Assembly: GCA_033791585.1 (NCBI GenBank)
Contig: JASJGK010000281.1
Span: forward strand, 1-6,646
Reading direction: 5' to 3'
DNA: 6,646 nt
Source of the DNA: JASJGK01 sp033791585
Lineage (GTDB): Bacteria; SAR324; XYD2-FULL-50-16
Under the pieces are notes generated by a model. That model did not search any database. It worked only from the letters and a program-made list of their open reading frames with translations, and had not been told where the DNA came from. The stretch's first letter is position 1; each line of letters opens with the position of its first letter. Both the position numbers and the translations under genes were made by a program. Shown piece by piece: positions 1 through 4,676 of this stretch.

Positions 1-306
1 TGGCGTTTGGGGGAAACATTGCCTCTTATCAACTTGTTCATGTTGTTTTCATTATCAATCATTTTTATAGGGATATTTACTTATCAAAGTGTCTTTCAGA
101 AGGATATCCAATCGAGACATTTGGTTTTTATTTTTAGGATAACCATTGCATATGTAATGACGGCTTTGGTGGTTGCATTGGTTTTGTTTTGCATATCCAA
201 GTTGCCTTTGATTGAGAATCCAATAGTTTCTTTAAAGCGTATTATAGTCATAACGATGCCAGCCTCTATGGGGGCAATTATTGTAGATAGTTTTGATAAA
301 GAGTGA
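1..306 (+). CDS. 3' part of an integral membrane protein, DUF2391/TIGR02587-like
   Basis: The reading frame is open from base 1 to the TGA at 304-306, so the gene begins upstream of the window. The TTG at 7 is probably not the true start, because the frame continues through the codons before it. The visible 101 residues contain three hydrophobic segments: about LPLINLFMLFSLSIIFIGIF, then HLVFIFRITIAYVMTALVVA continuing into VLFCIS, and a last one around IIVITMPASMGAIIVDSF. The first two are joined by a short polar loop (QKDIQSRH). The ending MPASMGAIIVDSF and the spacing of the helices recall the putative inner-membrane family DUF2391/TIGR02587, whose function is unknown; this match is from memory. 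No catalytic motif is visible. An inverted repeat starts two bases after the stop. The sequence supports a membrane protein well; the family name is tentative. Confidence 0.6.
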   Translation, partial: WRLGETLPLINLFMLFSLSIIFIGIFTYQSVFQKDIQSRHLVFIFRITIAYVMTALVVALVLFCISKLPLIENPIVSLKRIIVITMPASMGAIIVDSFDKE

Positions 307-307
307 C

Positions 308-357
308 AGCCCTTTAACAAGTTGACGTACTCTGTACGTCGTCAATCTTTTAGGGCT
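308..357. repeat. Imperfect inverted repeat after the membrane protein gene
   Basis: Starting two bases after the stop codon, AGCCCT (308-313) can pair with AGGGCT (352-357). Closer in, GACGTAC (324-330) pairs perfectly with GTACGTC (334-340) around a 3-nt TCT loop. The middle of the stem is poorly paired. The position suggests a transcription terminator, but no T-run follows (AAATCAGC). The right arm is also the outer end of the IS remnant at 331-416, so the dyad straddles the junction between host DNA and IS remnant. Confidence 0.5.
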
Positions 358-416
358 AAATCAGCTTAAAAATTAAGAAAGAACTTACTTAATGTCAGCA
401 GGATTAATTGTCTGCT
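331..416 (-). pseudogene. Solo remnant of an IS3-family left end with the orfB C-terminus
   Basis: These 86 bases align without gaps to 2734-2819 of the full IS in this window, at roughly three quarters identity. The alignment begins with 15 identical bases (TCTGTACGTCGTCAA). It covers the outer inverted repeat and the last codons of orfB. On the minus strand the remnant reads QTINPADIK and then a premature TAA at 385-387. The intact copy reads QQAIMPADIRQSLS, and the position of its final stop codon is also conserved here (373-375). Upstream codons of the transposase are not recognisable past about 430. This is the decayed end of a related, not identical, element in the same orientation as the intact one. 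Confidence 0.75.
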
Positions 417-481
417 CAGATAAAAAACTGCCAATTGAAAACAACCTGTACCACCCTCCCCTATTCCCAAGACAATCAATC

Positions 482-807
482 ATGGGAACCTACATCATCA
501 AAAAACGAAGATCATCTTCTTACTACTGACCTGTGGTAATCCCCTTAGACCTGCGCCCAATCCCTGTTAAAGGAACCATTGTTATATCTCTAAGACAGGG
601 ATTTTACATCAGGCCAAAAAGCAGGCATCCTTTCTTTACTTTATTACTCAACAGATATTTACCCAACTCCGCAAGTTCCCAGCCATGAAACAACTTGATC
701 TAGAAGGAATTAAAGAGATTTTACAACCCAGTTGGATCGCTTCAAATAGGGAGTATCAACTTATTGTTTACGCCAACAAATATATTTATAAACATCTTGG
801 TCAGTAA
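482..807 (+). pseudogene. Broken N-terminal fragment of a phage-type integrase (DUF6538-like)
   Basis: From the ATG at 482 the frame reads MGTYIIKKRRSSSYY, then a TGA at 527-529, then PVVIPLDLRPIPVKG and TIVISLR. After about base 595 the coding signal moves to another frame, consistent with loss of one base. It continues GILHQAKKQASFLYFITQQ and so on to the TAA at 805-807. The pattern of Y-Y, a short gap, V-x-x-P-x-D-L-R-P, then I-x-x-S-L-R-x-G and a run of A/K residues is that of the DUF6538 domain found at the N-terminus of many tyrosine integrases. About 108 residues remain of a protein usually several hundred long. The core-binding and catalytic domains are absent. It ends directly against the stop codon of the recombinase on the other strand. 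The double lesion and missing catalytic part argue that it is non-functional. Confidence 0.7.
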
Positions 808-1740
808 TTATTCGCCTGAAATCAACTTACTCAATTGACCTTGAACGTTCCGCTCTCGATCTCTGTACACCATCAGAGTCGAAAGGTTTTTGTGGTTGCT
901 AAACTCTAAGACCTCATCAATACCGATACCCATTTCATTAGCCTTCTTCACTGCTTCAGTAATAGCAGTATGCCTTAGACCATGGGGGCGAGTCTTAACT
1001 CCCACTTGCTCACCATACTTCCTCACTAGTCTATAAAGGCTAGTACCTGTTAGTCGGTGGCCTTTGCCAGCACGATCTAGATTTGTGAACACTGGCCCAC
1101 TTGCGCTACCTCGTACCTCCAGCCACCTTTCTAGTTCCTTCTGAGTAGCCACTGGCAAAGTCTTTAACTTCTTCTCTGATCTCATCTTTAAAGTTACCCA
1201 AATTGCGTTTCTTGCAAGATCTAAGTCTTCCATATCTAAATTCACTATCGACGACCTCCTAAGGCCCAATGCGTACAGTACACACAATATCGCAGTGTCA
1301 CGTATTGCTTTTGACTTATTTTTGCCTTCAGAGGCCGTTTTGAGAATCCTCAAATAGGCTTCTTTGCCTGGTCCCCTCGTGTCACGGTAGGATTCAGAAT
1401 TTTCATTGGCTACTTCTAATTTCCAACTTACTAGGCCAATGGTGTTAGCCAGCTTAATTAGTGATCTCAAACCAGCCAATTTGCGATTGATTGATGTGGG
1501 GCTCAATCCCTTTTCTTTTAGCCATTCTTTGAAGTTCAATGCTAAAAGATTCGCTTGGCCATGTGGTTGAGTAAGCAATGCTTGAGCTGCTTGCTCCAAG
1601 GTTGCACTATTAAGAAAAGACCTAAAGTCCTCTAAGTCTTGTCTGTAAGCCTTCAAGGTAGCAGGTGATTTGTTTTGATAAAAGGCTTTGAGAAGCAAGG
1701 CAGACTGCTCCTCTTTACCTGTGGTGGGTATTAAGTTCAT
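808..1740 (-). CDS. Tyrosine recombinase / site-specific integrase (XerC/D-like)
   Basis: A 310-residue protein that should cut and rejoin DNA through a covalent 3'-phosphotyrosine intermediate. Residues about 13-105 form the SAM-like core-binding domain (SPATLKAYRQDLEDFRSFL ... SPTSINRKLAGLRSLIKLA). The catalytic domain follows and all expected residues are visible: Arg161 in LYALGLRRSSIVNL, a beta-hairpin lysine near 190-193 (RSEKKLKTLPV), His253 and Arg256 in RPHGLRHT, His283 in FSNHKNLST and the nucleophile Tyr292 in LMVYRD. Length and domain order fit the Xer or simple-integrase class. The additional alpha-helical insert that marks integron IntI was not seen. The ATG is preceded by AGGA five to six bases upstream. 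It has its own promoter, separate from the upstream toxin-antitoxin genes. Its target site is unknown; a role in moving this accessory segment is an inference. Confidence 0.92.
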   Translation of the reverse strand: MNLIPTTGKEEQSALLLKAFYQNKSPATLKAYRQDLEDFRSFLNSATLEQAAQALLTQPHGQANLLALNFKEWLKEKGLSPTSINRKLAGLRSLIKLANTIGLVSWKLEVANENSESYRDTRGPGKEAYLRILKTASEGKNKSKAIRDTAILCVLYALGLRRSSIVNLDMEDLDLARNAIWVTLKMRSEKKLKTLPVATQKELERWLEVRGSASGPVFTNLDRAGKGHRLTGTSLYRLVRKYGEQVGVKTRPHGLRHTAITEAVKKANEMGIGIDEVLEFSNHKNLSTLMVYRDRERNVQGQLSKLISGE

Positions 1741-1762
1741 TGGGTTCCTAACTTAAGAATAA

Positions 1763-1839
1763 ACGAGGCCCTAGCCTTGGTGAAGGCAGTTTTTGAGTGA
1801 ATGTTTGGATTGTTTGAGCAGGCATGCTCTTGGCCTCGT
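1763..1839. other. 77-nt dyad-rich element in the recombinase leader
   Basis: An 8-bp perfect inverted repeat, ACGAGGCC (1763-1770) and GGCCTCGT (1832-1839), closes the element. Inside are two further perfect 5-bp hairpins with 4-nt loops: GCCTT-GGTG-AAGGC (1774-1787) and GAGCA-GGCA-TGCTC (1816-1829). The predicted transcript of the recombinase starts about three bases before the outer arm, so the structure would fill nearly all of the 5' leader and end 22 bases before the start codon. It could be a regulatory RNA leader or a folded recombination site. The outline and length resemble a tRNA, but no T-loop TTCGANC or anticodon arm is present. Confidence 0.55.
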
Positions 1840-1841
1840 GA

Positions 1842-1877
1842 TCATTAGATTATATCACAAGGTAGTCTTACTTTCAA
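1842..1877 (-). promoter_or_regulatory. Promoter of the tyrosine recombinase gene (extended -10)
   Basis: On the minus strand TTGAAA (1877-1872) and a perfect TATAAT (1854-1849) are separated by 17 bp. The -10 is extended (TGATATAAT). Transcription would start near 1842, giving a leader of about 100 nt. The promoter lies 14 bp or less downstream of the toxin stop codon. The -10 and start site sit inside an interrupted dyad, GTGAT (1838-1842) and ATCAC (1854-1858), a possible operator for self-repression or a core-type recombinase site. Confidence 0.7.
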
Positions 1878-1890
1878 GTTACTGGTTTAA

Positions 1891-2217
1891 TTATCCAAGT
1901 AGTCTTTGGCTCAAAAGATCTTCCATATCTCTGCGCCCATCGAGAACGGCGTGGATGAAGACAGTCTTTTGAGTGACTTGATAAATAAGGCGGTAAGGGC
2001 CTTGGTGGATTTCTAGGTAATCAGAAATTCCAATTTTTGTAAGTTCAGGAAGATGATGTCCACGTAAAGGCAATTCCTCCAAGCTTAAGTAGGATTCGAC
2101 TAGTTTGTCTAAAAGGTTTTTTGCTTTTGCAGGAGAGTCATTTTTTGCAACCCAACGAATGATCTGCTTTAAATCTTGTTCCGCTGAATCGAGAATGCGT
2201 ACTTGGAAGGTTGCCAT
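1891..2217 (-). CDS. RelE/ParE-superfamily toxin of a type II toxin-antitoxin pair
   Basis: A 108-residue protein with the plan of the ParE/RelE fold: an N-terminal strand (FQVRILDSAEQDLKQIIRWV), two helices (PAKAKNLLDKLVESYLSLEE), then beta strands ending in GPYRLIYQVTQKTVFIHAVL and the tail DGRRDMEDLLSQRLL. The Y-R-L-I-Y-x-V and V-L-D-G-R-R-D-M signatures are typical of the family. Known members either cleave mRNA on the ribosome (RelE type) or poison DNA gyrase (ParE type); the sequence alone does not decide between them, though the long first helix and the tail look more ParE-like. It starts 7 bp after the antitoxin stop. No strong ribosome-binding site precedes the ATG, so translation is probably coupled to that of the antitoxin. 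The length is complete for the family. Confidence 0.88.
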   Translation of the reverse strand: MATFQVRILDSAEQDLKQIIRWVAKNDSPAKAKNLLDKLVESYLSLEELPLRGHHLPELTKIGISDYLEIHQGPYRLIYQVTQKTVFIHAVLDGRRDMEDLLSQRLLG

Positions 2218-2224
2218 GTTCGGA

Positions 2225-2494
2225 TTACTTAAGCTCTTCTCTTAGGTCTGCAAAGACATCTTTAGCAGGGCGGTGCTTTCCCTCAGACAAATCTTTCTGA
2301 CTCATTGCCAAAATTTTAAGCATGGCCATTGTTTCTTGGGTTTCTTCATAGGTATGAATATCTTGAAGGACGGCCTTAGCTTCCCCATTTTGAGTGATCA
2401 CCAAGGTTCTTTGATCTGTCCCTAGTTGCGTCATCAACTCAGATGCATGGGCTTTAACATAACTGATGGGCTTGATATCTTCACTGGCTTTCAT
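2225..2494 (-). CDS. Phd/YefM-family antitoxin
   Basis: An 89-residue protein and first gene of the two-gene operon. The N-terminal half (about residues 8-50: IKPISYVKAHASELMTQL, then TLVITQNGEAKAVLQDIHTYEE) has the Phd/YefM layout: a short strand, a helix with the S-E-L-M motif, a beta hairpin with V-I-T-Q-N-G-x-A-x-A-V-L, and a helix. This part normally dimerises and binds operator DNA. The charged C-terminal part (SEGKHRPAKDVFADLREELK) would be the flexible segment that wraps the toxin. The ATG at 2492-2494 has a good ribosome-binding site (TAGGAGT, about six bases away). The stronger initiation signal on the antitoxin than on the toxin is what such operons usually need. Autoregulation is likely, given the repeats in the promoter. 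Confidence 0.88.
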   Translation of the reverse strand: MKASEDIKPISYVKAHASELMTQLGTDQRTLVITQNGEAKAVLQDIHTYEETQETMAMLKILAMSQKDLSEGKHRPAKDVFADLREELK

Positions 2495-2510
2495 TTTGAC
2501 TCCTATAAGC

Positions 2511-2547
2511 TGGTCTAATAATAGTCTAAATTTAGTCTGGCAGTCAA
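2511..2547 (-). promoter_or_regulatory. Toxin-antitoxin promoter with three 11-bp-spaced operator repeats
   Basis: On the minus strand TTGACT (2547-2542) and TATTAT (2523-2518) are 18 bp apart, upstream of the antitoxin ribosome-binding site. Read on the plus strand, the sequence GTCT occurs at 2513-2516, 2524-2527 and 2535-2538, each within a (T)(A/G)GTCT context. The period is exactly 11 bp, so all three lie on the same face of the helix. They cover the -10, the spacer and the start site. This fits an array of antitoxin binding sites for autorepression. Confidence 0.6.
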
Positions 2548-2624
2548 GAGCATAGGTGGGAGGAAGGAGCAGTGAGTACTATGACCCTATTTAGTTTGCG
2601 AATTCTGAAACCCTCGCAATCTTA

Positions 2625-2647
2625 AAAGTGCGCACTGTACGCACTTT
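2625..2647. repeat. Perfect 8-bp inverted repeat with a 7-nt loop
   Basis: AAAGTGCG (2625-2632) and CGCACTTT (2640-2647) flank the loop CACTGTA. The left arm runs into an 8-bp palindrome, GTGCGCAC (2628-2635). It lies between the toxin-antitoxin promoter and the IS. No T-run of terminator quality follows on either strand. It may be a weak bidirectional terminator for the gene whose end lies at 2674, or an operator. Confidence 0.45.
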
Positions 2648-2673
2648 AATCACTGGGGAGTTATTCTTTAGCT

Positions 2674-2735
2674 TTATTTTTTCTTTCCATGTTCTTGCAT
2701 AAACTCATTAAACTTTTCCCAAGAAAGGTGATATC
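2674..2735 (-). pseudogene. C-terminal tail of an unknown gene cut by the IS
   Basis: Reading leftward out of the IS end, the minus strand encodes YHLSWEKFNEFMQEHGKKK and then TAA (2674-2676). The polar, helix-like composition and lysine-rich end look like a genuine protein C-terminus. It is only about 20 codons and I do not recognise the family. The rest of the gene is not found on the far side of the IS, where a receiver-domain tail on the opposite strand is seen instead. Chance open frame is a real alternative. Confidence 0.3.
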
Positions 2736-2763
2736 TGTACGTCGTCAAACCTTTTGGGACAAA
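2736..2763 (+). repeat. IS left terminal inverted repeat
   Basis: Begins TGTACGTCGTCAAACC and continues CTTTTGGGACAAA. It pairs imperfectly (19 of 28) with 4229-4256. A second block of similarity lies just inside, around the orfB stop codon (TTAAGAGAGACTTTG versus TTAAGAGACACTTTG at the other end), so the sub-terminal transposase sites may reach about 50 bp inward. Confidence 0.7.
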
Positions 2764-2775
2764 ATAGCTCAAAAA

Positions 2776-3804
2776 TTAAGAGAGACTTTGCCTAATGTCA
2801 GCGGGCATTATTGCCTGCTGTTTTGTTGGGCCTAAGCCCATATTAATGTACCTTCTATTTCTTAAGGTCATGGACTTGATCATATCCCTCGCTGTTTGAA
2901 TCTCTTTGTTTCTTCCACAGAAAACGTCAGCAGGAGTCATGTTCTGAATTGATTCATGAACCCGCTCATTATTATAGTAAGTTACAAATTCTTCTAGCTC
3001 CTGTTCCAACTCCCATGGAAGGTAGTAATTCTTCAGTTTAACGATATTTTTCATAGTCCTATGATACCTCTCGATCTTCCCTTGGGTCTGAGGATGATAG
3101 GGTCTCCCTCTAGTATGATTCATGCCCTTCTCGTCCAAATAAAACTTAAGCTCTTTTGATACGTAACAAGGGCCATTATCTGAGAGTAATCTTGGCCTGT
3201 GCTTGACCTTAATCTTGCTAACTCCAGTCCTCGCAATGGCTTGATCCAAGGTTAGTTTTACGTCTTCCGCAGCCATGTTGGTCGTCAAATCCCAAGCAAT
3301 AATGTAGCGACTGAAATCATCTAACACCGTTGAGAGATAGTACCATCCCCAACCTACGATGTGGAAGTAGGTGAAGTCAGTTTGCCATAGTTCATTGACT
3401 CGCTTGGTTTTCTGGCTGAATTCATCAGCTGCCTCCATCACAATCCAAGCTGGGCTAGTTACCAGATCAAACTCGGTGAGGATTCTATAAACGCTCGACT
3501 CTGAAACAAAGAACCCTCTGGAATCTGTGATATGCCAAGCTAATTCTCTGGAAGATAGCTCTGGCTTTTCTAAGGCAATATCCACAACCTTTTTCTTTTC
3601 TACCTCAGGGATCTTATTCCAAATGCATTTAGCAATTGGCTTACGGTTTTCTAAACCTTCCACTCCTTGTTCTAAGAAGGCTTTATACCATCTATAATAT
3701 GAGCTTCTGGAAACCCCTAGGGACAGTAAAGTTTGTTTGAGCGAGACATCAGAGCCTTCCACCAGTTGGATGATTTCTAGCTTCTCGCTGGCGGAGAATC
3801 TCAC
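2776..3804 (-). CDS. IS3-family transposase OrfB, DDE catalytic subunit
   Basis: A 342-residue catalytic part of the transposase. Residues 1-60 hold a helix-turn-helix region (ASEKLEIIQLVEGSDVSLKQ, VSRSSYYRWYKAF), followed by an HTH_21-like stretch (ELSSRELAWHI, ESSVYRILTEFDLV). The rve integrase core spans about 135-260. The acidic triad is complete: Asp143 in LWQTDFTY, Asp209 in LLSDNGP and Glu245 in HPQTQGKIERYHR. The last two are separated by exactly 35 residues, the DD(35)E spacing of IS3 elements. The C-terminus (YYNNERVHESIQNMTPADVF) is also typical. The start is GTG at 3804, overlapping the orfA stop in the sequence GTGA. It may be made by re-initiation, by -1 frameshifting from orfA, or both. 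No inactivating change is seen. Confidence 0.95.
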   Translation of the reverse strand: MRFSASEKLEIIQLVEGSDVSLKQTLLSLGVSRSSYYRWYKAFLEQGVEGLENRKPIAKCIWNKIPEVEKKKVVDIALEKPELSSRELAWHITDSRGFFVSESSVYRILTEFDLVTSPAWIVMEAADEFSQKTKRVNELWQTDFTYFHIVGWGWYYLSTVLDDFSRYIIAWDLTTNMAAEDVKLTLDQAIARTGVSKIKVKHRPRLLSDNGPCYVSKELKFYLDEKGMNHTRGRPYHPQTQGKIERYHRTMKNIVKLKNYYLPWELEQELEEFVTYYNNERVHESIQNMTPADVFCGRNKEIQTARDMIKSMTLRNRRYINMGLGPTKQQAIMPADIRQSLS

Positions 3805-4166
3805 AGGTTGCCTTGATCGTCGCTGACTCCAATCAAACTTTTTTTAAGCACAGCGTTACTCAAGGATAAATCAGCAACTAGCTCTTTAAGCTGGCTATTT
3901 TCCTTTTTAAGGTGACTAACCTCACCGCTACTAGCTTGCCTTAGAGTATTCCCTTGAAGTTGATGTTTTCCAGCCTCTAGAAACTCTTTGCTCCAATTGT
4001 AATACAGGTTAGGACTAATTCCTTCTCGTCTACAAAGCTCAGCTATGGAATATTCTCCCCTTAAGCCATCAAGAACTATTCTGATTTTCTCCTCAGAGGA
4101 ATACTTGCTCCTCGTCTTTCTTTTGATTTCCCGAACAATGGCTTCGGATTTACTTTTTTGCTTCAT
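3801..4166 (-). CDS. IS3-family transposase OrfA, HTH DNA-binding subunit
   Basis: A 121-residue protein of the transposase_8 (PF01527) type. Residues about 20-66 carry the helix-turn-helix (KYSSEEKIRIVLDGLRGEYS, IAELCRREGISPNLYYNWSK) that recognises the IS ends. The C-terminal part (VSHLKKENSQLKELVADLSL, SNAVLKKSL) has heptad leucines and looks like the leucine zipper used for OrfA-OrfAB multimerisation. The ATG at 4164-4166 is preceded by GGAG seven bases upstream. OrfA overlaps orfB by four bases and lies in the frame from which a -1 shift leads into orfB. On its own it usually acts as a regulator of transposition. The gene is intact and full-length for the family. Confidence 0.93.
   Translation of the reverse strand: MKQKSKSEAIVREIKRKTRSKYSSEEKIRIVLDGLRGEYSIAELCRREGISPNLYYNWSKEFLEAGKHQLQGNTLRQASSGEVSHLKKENSQLKELVADLSLSNAVLKKSLIGVSDDQGNL
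3839..3845 (-). promoter_or_regulatory. A7 tract, possible -1 frameshift site between orfA and orfB
   Basis: Near the end of orfA the minus strand reads CTT AAA AAA AGT. The orfB (-1) frame is open from this A7 run through to the orfB GTG, with no stop (KKFDWSQRRSRQPV), while a TAA closes it just before the run. That is the geometry needed to make a fused OrfAB. The phase is not the textbook A-AAA-AAG heptamer, since the zero-frame codons are AAA AAA AGT, so a one-tRNA slip would be needed. Confidence 0.4.
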
Positions 4167-4228
4167 GATAAAACTCCAATTTGGATGATTTAATTTATCA
4201 CAAAGTGTCTCTTAACTAAAAGACCAAA

Positions 4229-4256
4229 TGTGTCTCATAAGGTCTGACACTAAACA
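4229..4256 (-). repeat. IS right terminal inverted repeat
   Basis: Read on the minus strand it begins TGTTTAGTGTCAGACC and continues CTTATGAGACAC. It is the imperfect partner of 2736-2763. The non-IS reading frame to the right begins at the next base, which supports the outer limit. It lies about 60 bp upstream of the orfA start, so it also neighbours the transposase promoter. Confidence 0.7.
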
Positions 4257-4484
4257 GCCCTGACTTCATATTCCAAAAAGGAACTTGTCGATTTGGCTCA
4301 AAATGCGCCTTTTGATGGTTACCTGAACAAACCTCTTAGTAAGCAAAAATTGCTTGCTTGCCTACACCCCCTTCTAGCTAAACCCTAGGCCGCCCAGCTC
4401 CAAAGATCAGCGTTAGTAGCCAGAAATTTTCAAGTTAAAGCGCTTCTCCGACGTTTGCACAGTGAAATATTCTGGCAGAGTTAG
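4257..4484 (+). pseudogene. Receiver (REC) domain C-terminal remnant, truncated by the IS
   Basis: Directly after the IS right end the plus strand reads ALTSYSKKELVDLAQNAPFD and then GYLNKPLSKQKLLACLHPLL, with a TAG at 4386-4388. This is the end of a response-regulator receiver domain: the Ser/Thr switch strand (ALTSYS), helix 4, then the conserved lysine-proline pair (GYLNKP) and helix 5. The exact style (DGYLNKPLS) is that of receiver domains fused to hybrid histidine kinases. The same frame stays open past the TAG for 31 further codons (AAQLQRSALVARN...) to another TAG at 4482-4484, so the first stop could be a CAG-to-TAG change in a linker. The phospho-acceptor aspartate half and everything upstream are missing, and they are not found on the other side of the IS. 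No start codon or ribosome-binding site is left, so it cannot be functional. Confidence 0.7.
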
Positions 4485-4676
4485 CCAGCAGACTATTTAA
4501 AGCCTCACATTCTTACTCTTGGTAGTTGAATCCCACTTTCAGGCTAATAGGGCATAGGCTCTGATTATATCTAAAAAATTACTTCAGAATAAGAAATAAA
4601 TGAGACTCTATTAGTAAGTTAGAGACTCAGCTATTTTTTTGGGGGAGGGAGGGGGACCGAGGTAACCCCATGATTT
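4485..4676. other. Non-coding stretch between REC remnant and chemotaxis gene
   Basis: No reading frame of useful length and no recognisable family was found in this stretch. It may be the decayed rest of the receiver or hybrid-kinase gene. It holds the plus-strand hairpin terminator at 4601-4640 and a G-rich run (4641-4662: five Gs, A, three Gs, A, five Gs, then ACCGAGG), just past the end of the chemotaxis gene on the opposite strand. On the transcript of that gene the run is C-rich and is followed by seven As. Confidence 0.5.
4601..4640 (+). terminator. Rho-independent terminator, plus strand
   Basis: TGAGACTCTA (4601-4610) pairs with TAGAGACTCA (4620-4629) with a single A-A mismatch around a 9-nt loop. 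GCTA and then seven Ts (4634-4640) follow. It would end plus-strand transcription coming from the former receiver-domain gene and protect the convergent chemotaxis gene. The terminator outlived the gene it probably served. Confidence 0.65.

Larger units (their letters stand above)
2736..4256 (-). mobile_element. IS3-family insertion sequence (orfA + orfB), about 1.52 kb
   Basis: A complete-looking element with two minus-strand genes in the usual overlapping IS3 arrangement. The proposed ends start with TG and end with CA, as IS3-family elements do. The left end (TGTACGTCGTCAAACC) and the reverse complement of the right end (TGTTTAGTGTCAGACC) match at 19 of the first 28 positions. Two independent signs support the limits. 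The solo copy at 331-416 begins its similarity at the position equal to 2734. On the right, an unrelated receiver-domain reading frame resumes at 4257. The three bases next to each end (ATC on the left, GCC on the right) differ, so no target duplication is seen. Both genes are intact, so it may be active or recently active. Confidence 0.85.

Noticed and set aside
96..320. 74-codon minus-strand frame opposite the membrane protein gene
   Set aside because: Antisense to a clearly hydrophobic coding frame, without a family match; an overlap artefact.
1763..1839. tRNA gene in the recombinase leader
   Set aside because: Length, a 7-8 bp closing stem and a D-arm-like GCCTTGGTGAAGGC look suggestive, but no T-loop TTCGANC and no anticodon arm with a 7-nt loop could be placed on either strand.
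808..2494. Integron platform (intI, attI and a toxin-antitoxin cassette)
   Set aside because: The recombinase lacks a visible IntI-specific insert. The toxin-antitoxin genes point the same way as the recombinase instead of away from it. No GTTRRRY/RYYYAAC pair bounds the toxin-antitoxin genes.
2591..2655. Small minus-strand reading frame (VRTVRTFKIARVSEFAN) as a RelE-like toxin remnant
   Set aside because: Only about 17 codons, overlapping a perfect inverted repeat, with no family motif that can be supported.
4641..4662. Classical G-quadruplex
   Set aside because: Only three runs of three or more Gs are present. A four-tract, three-layer structure would need a bulge or a two-layer form.
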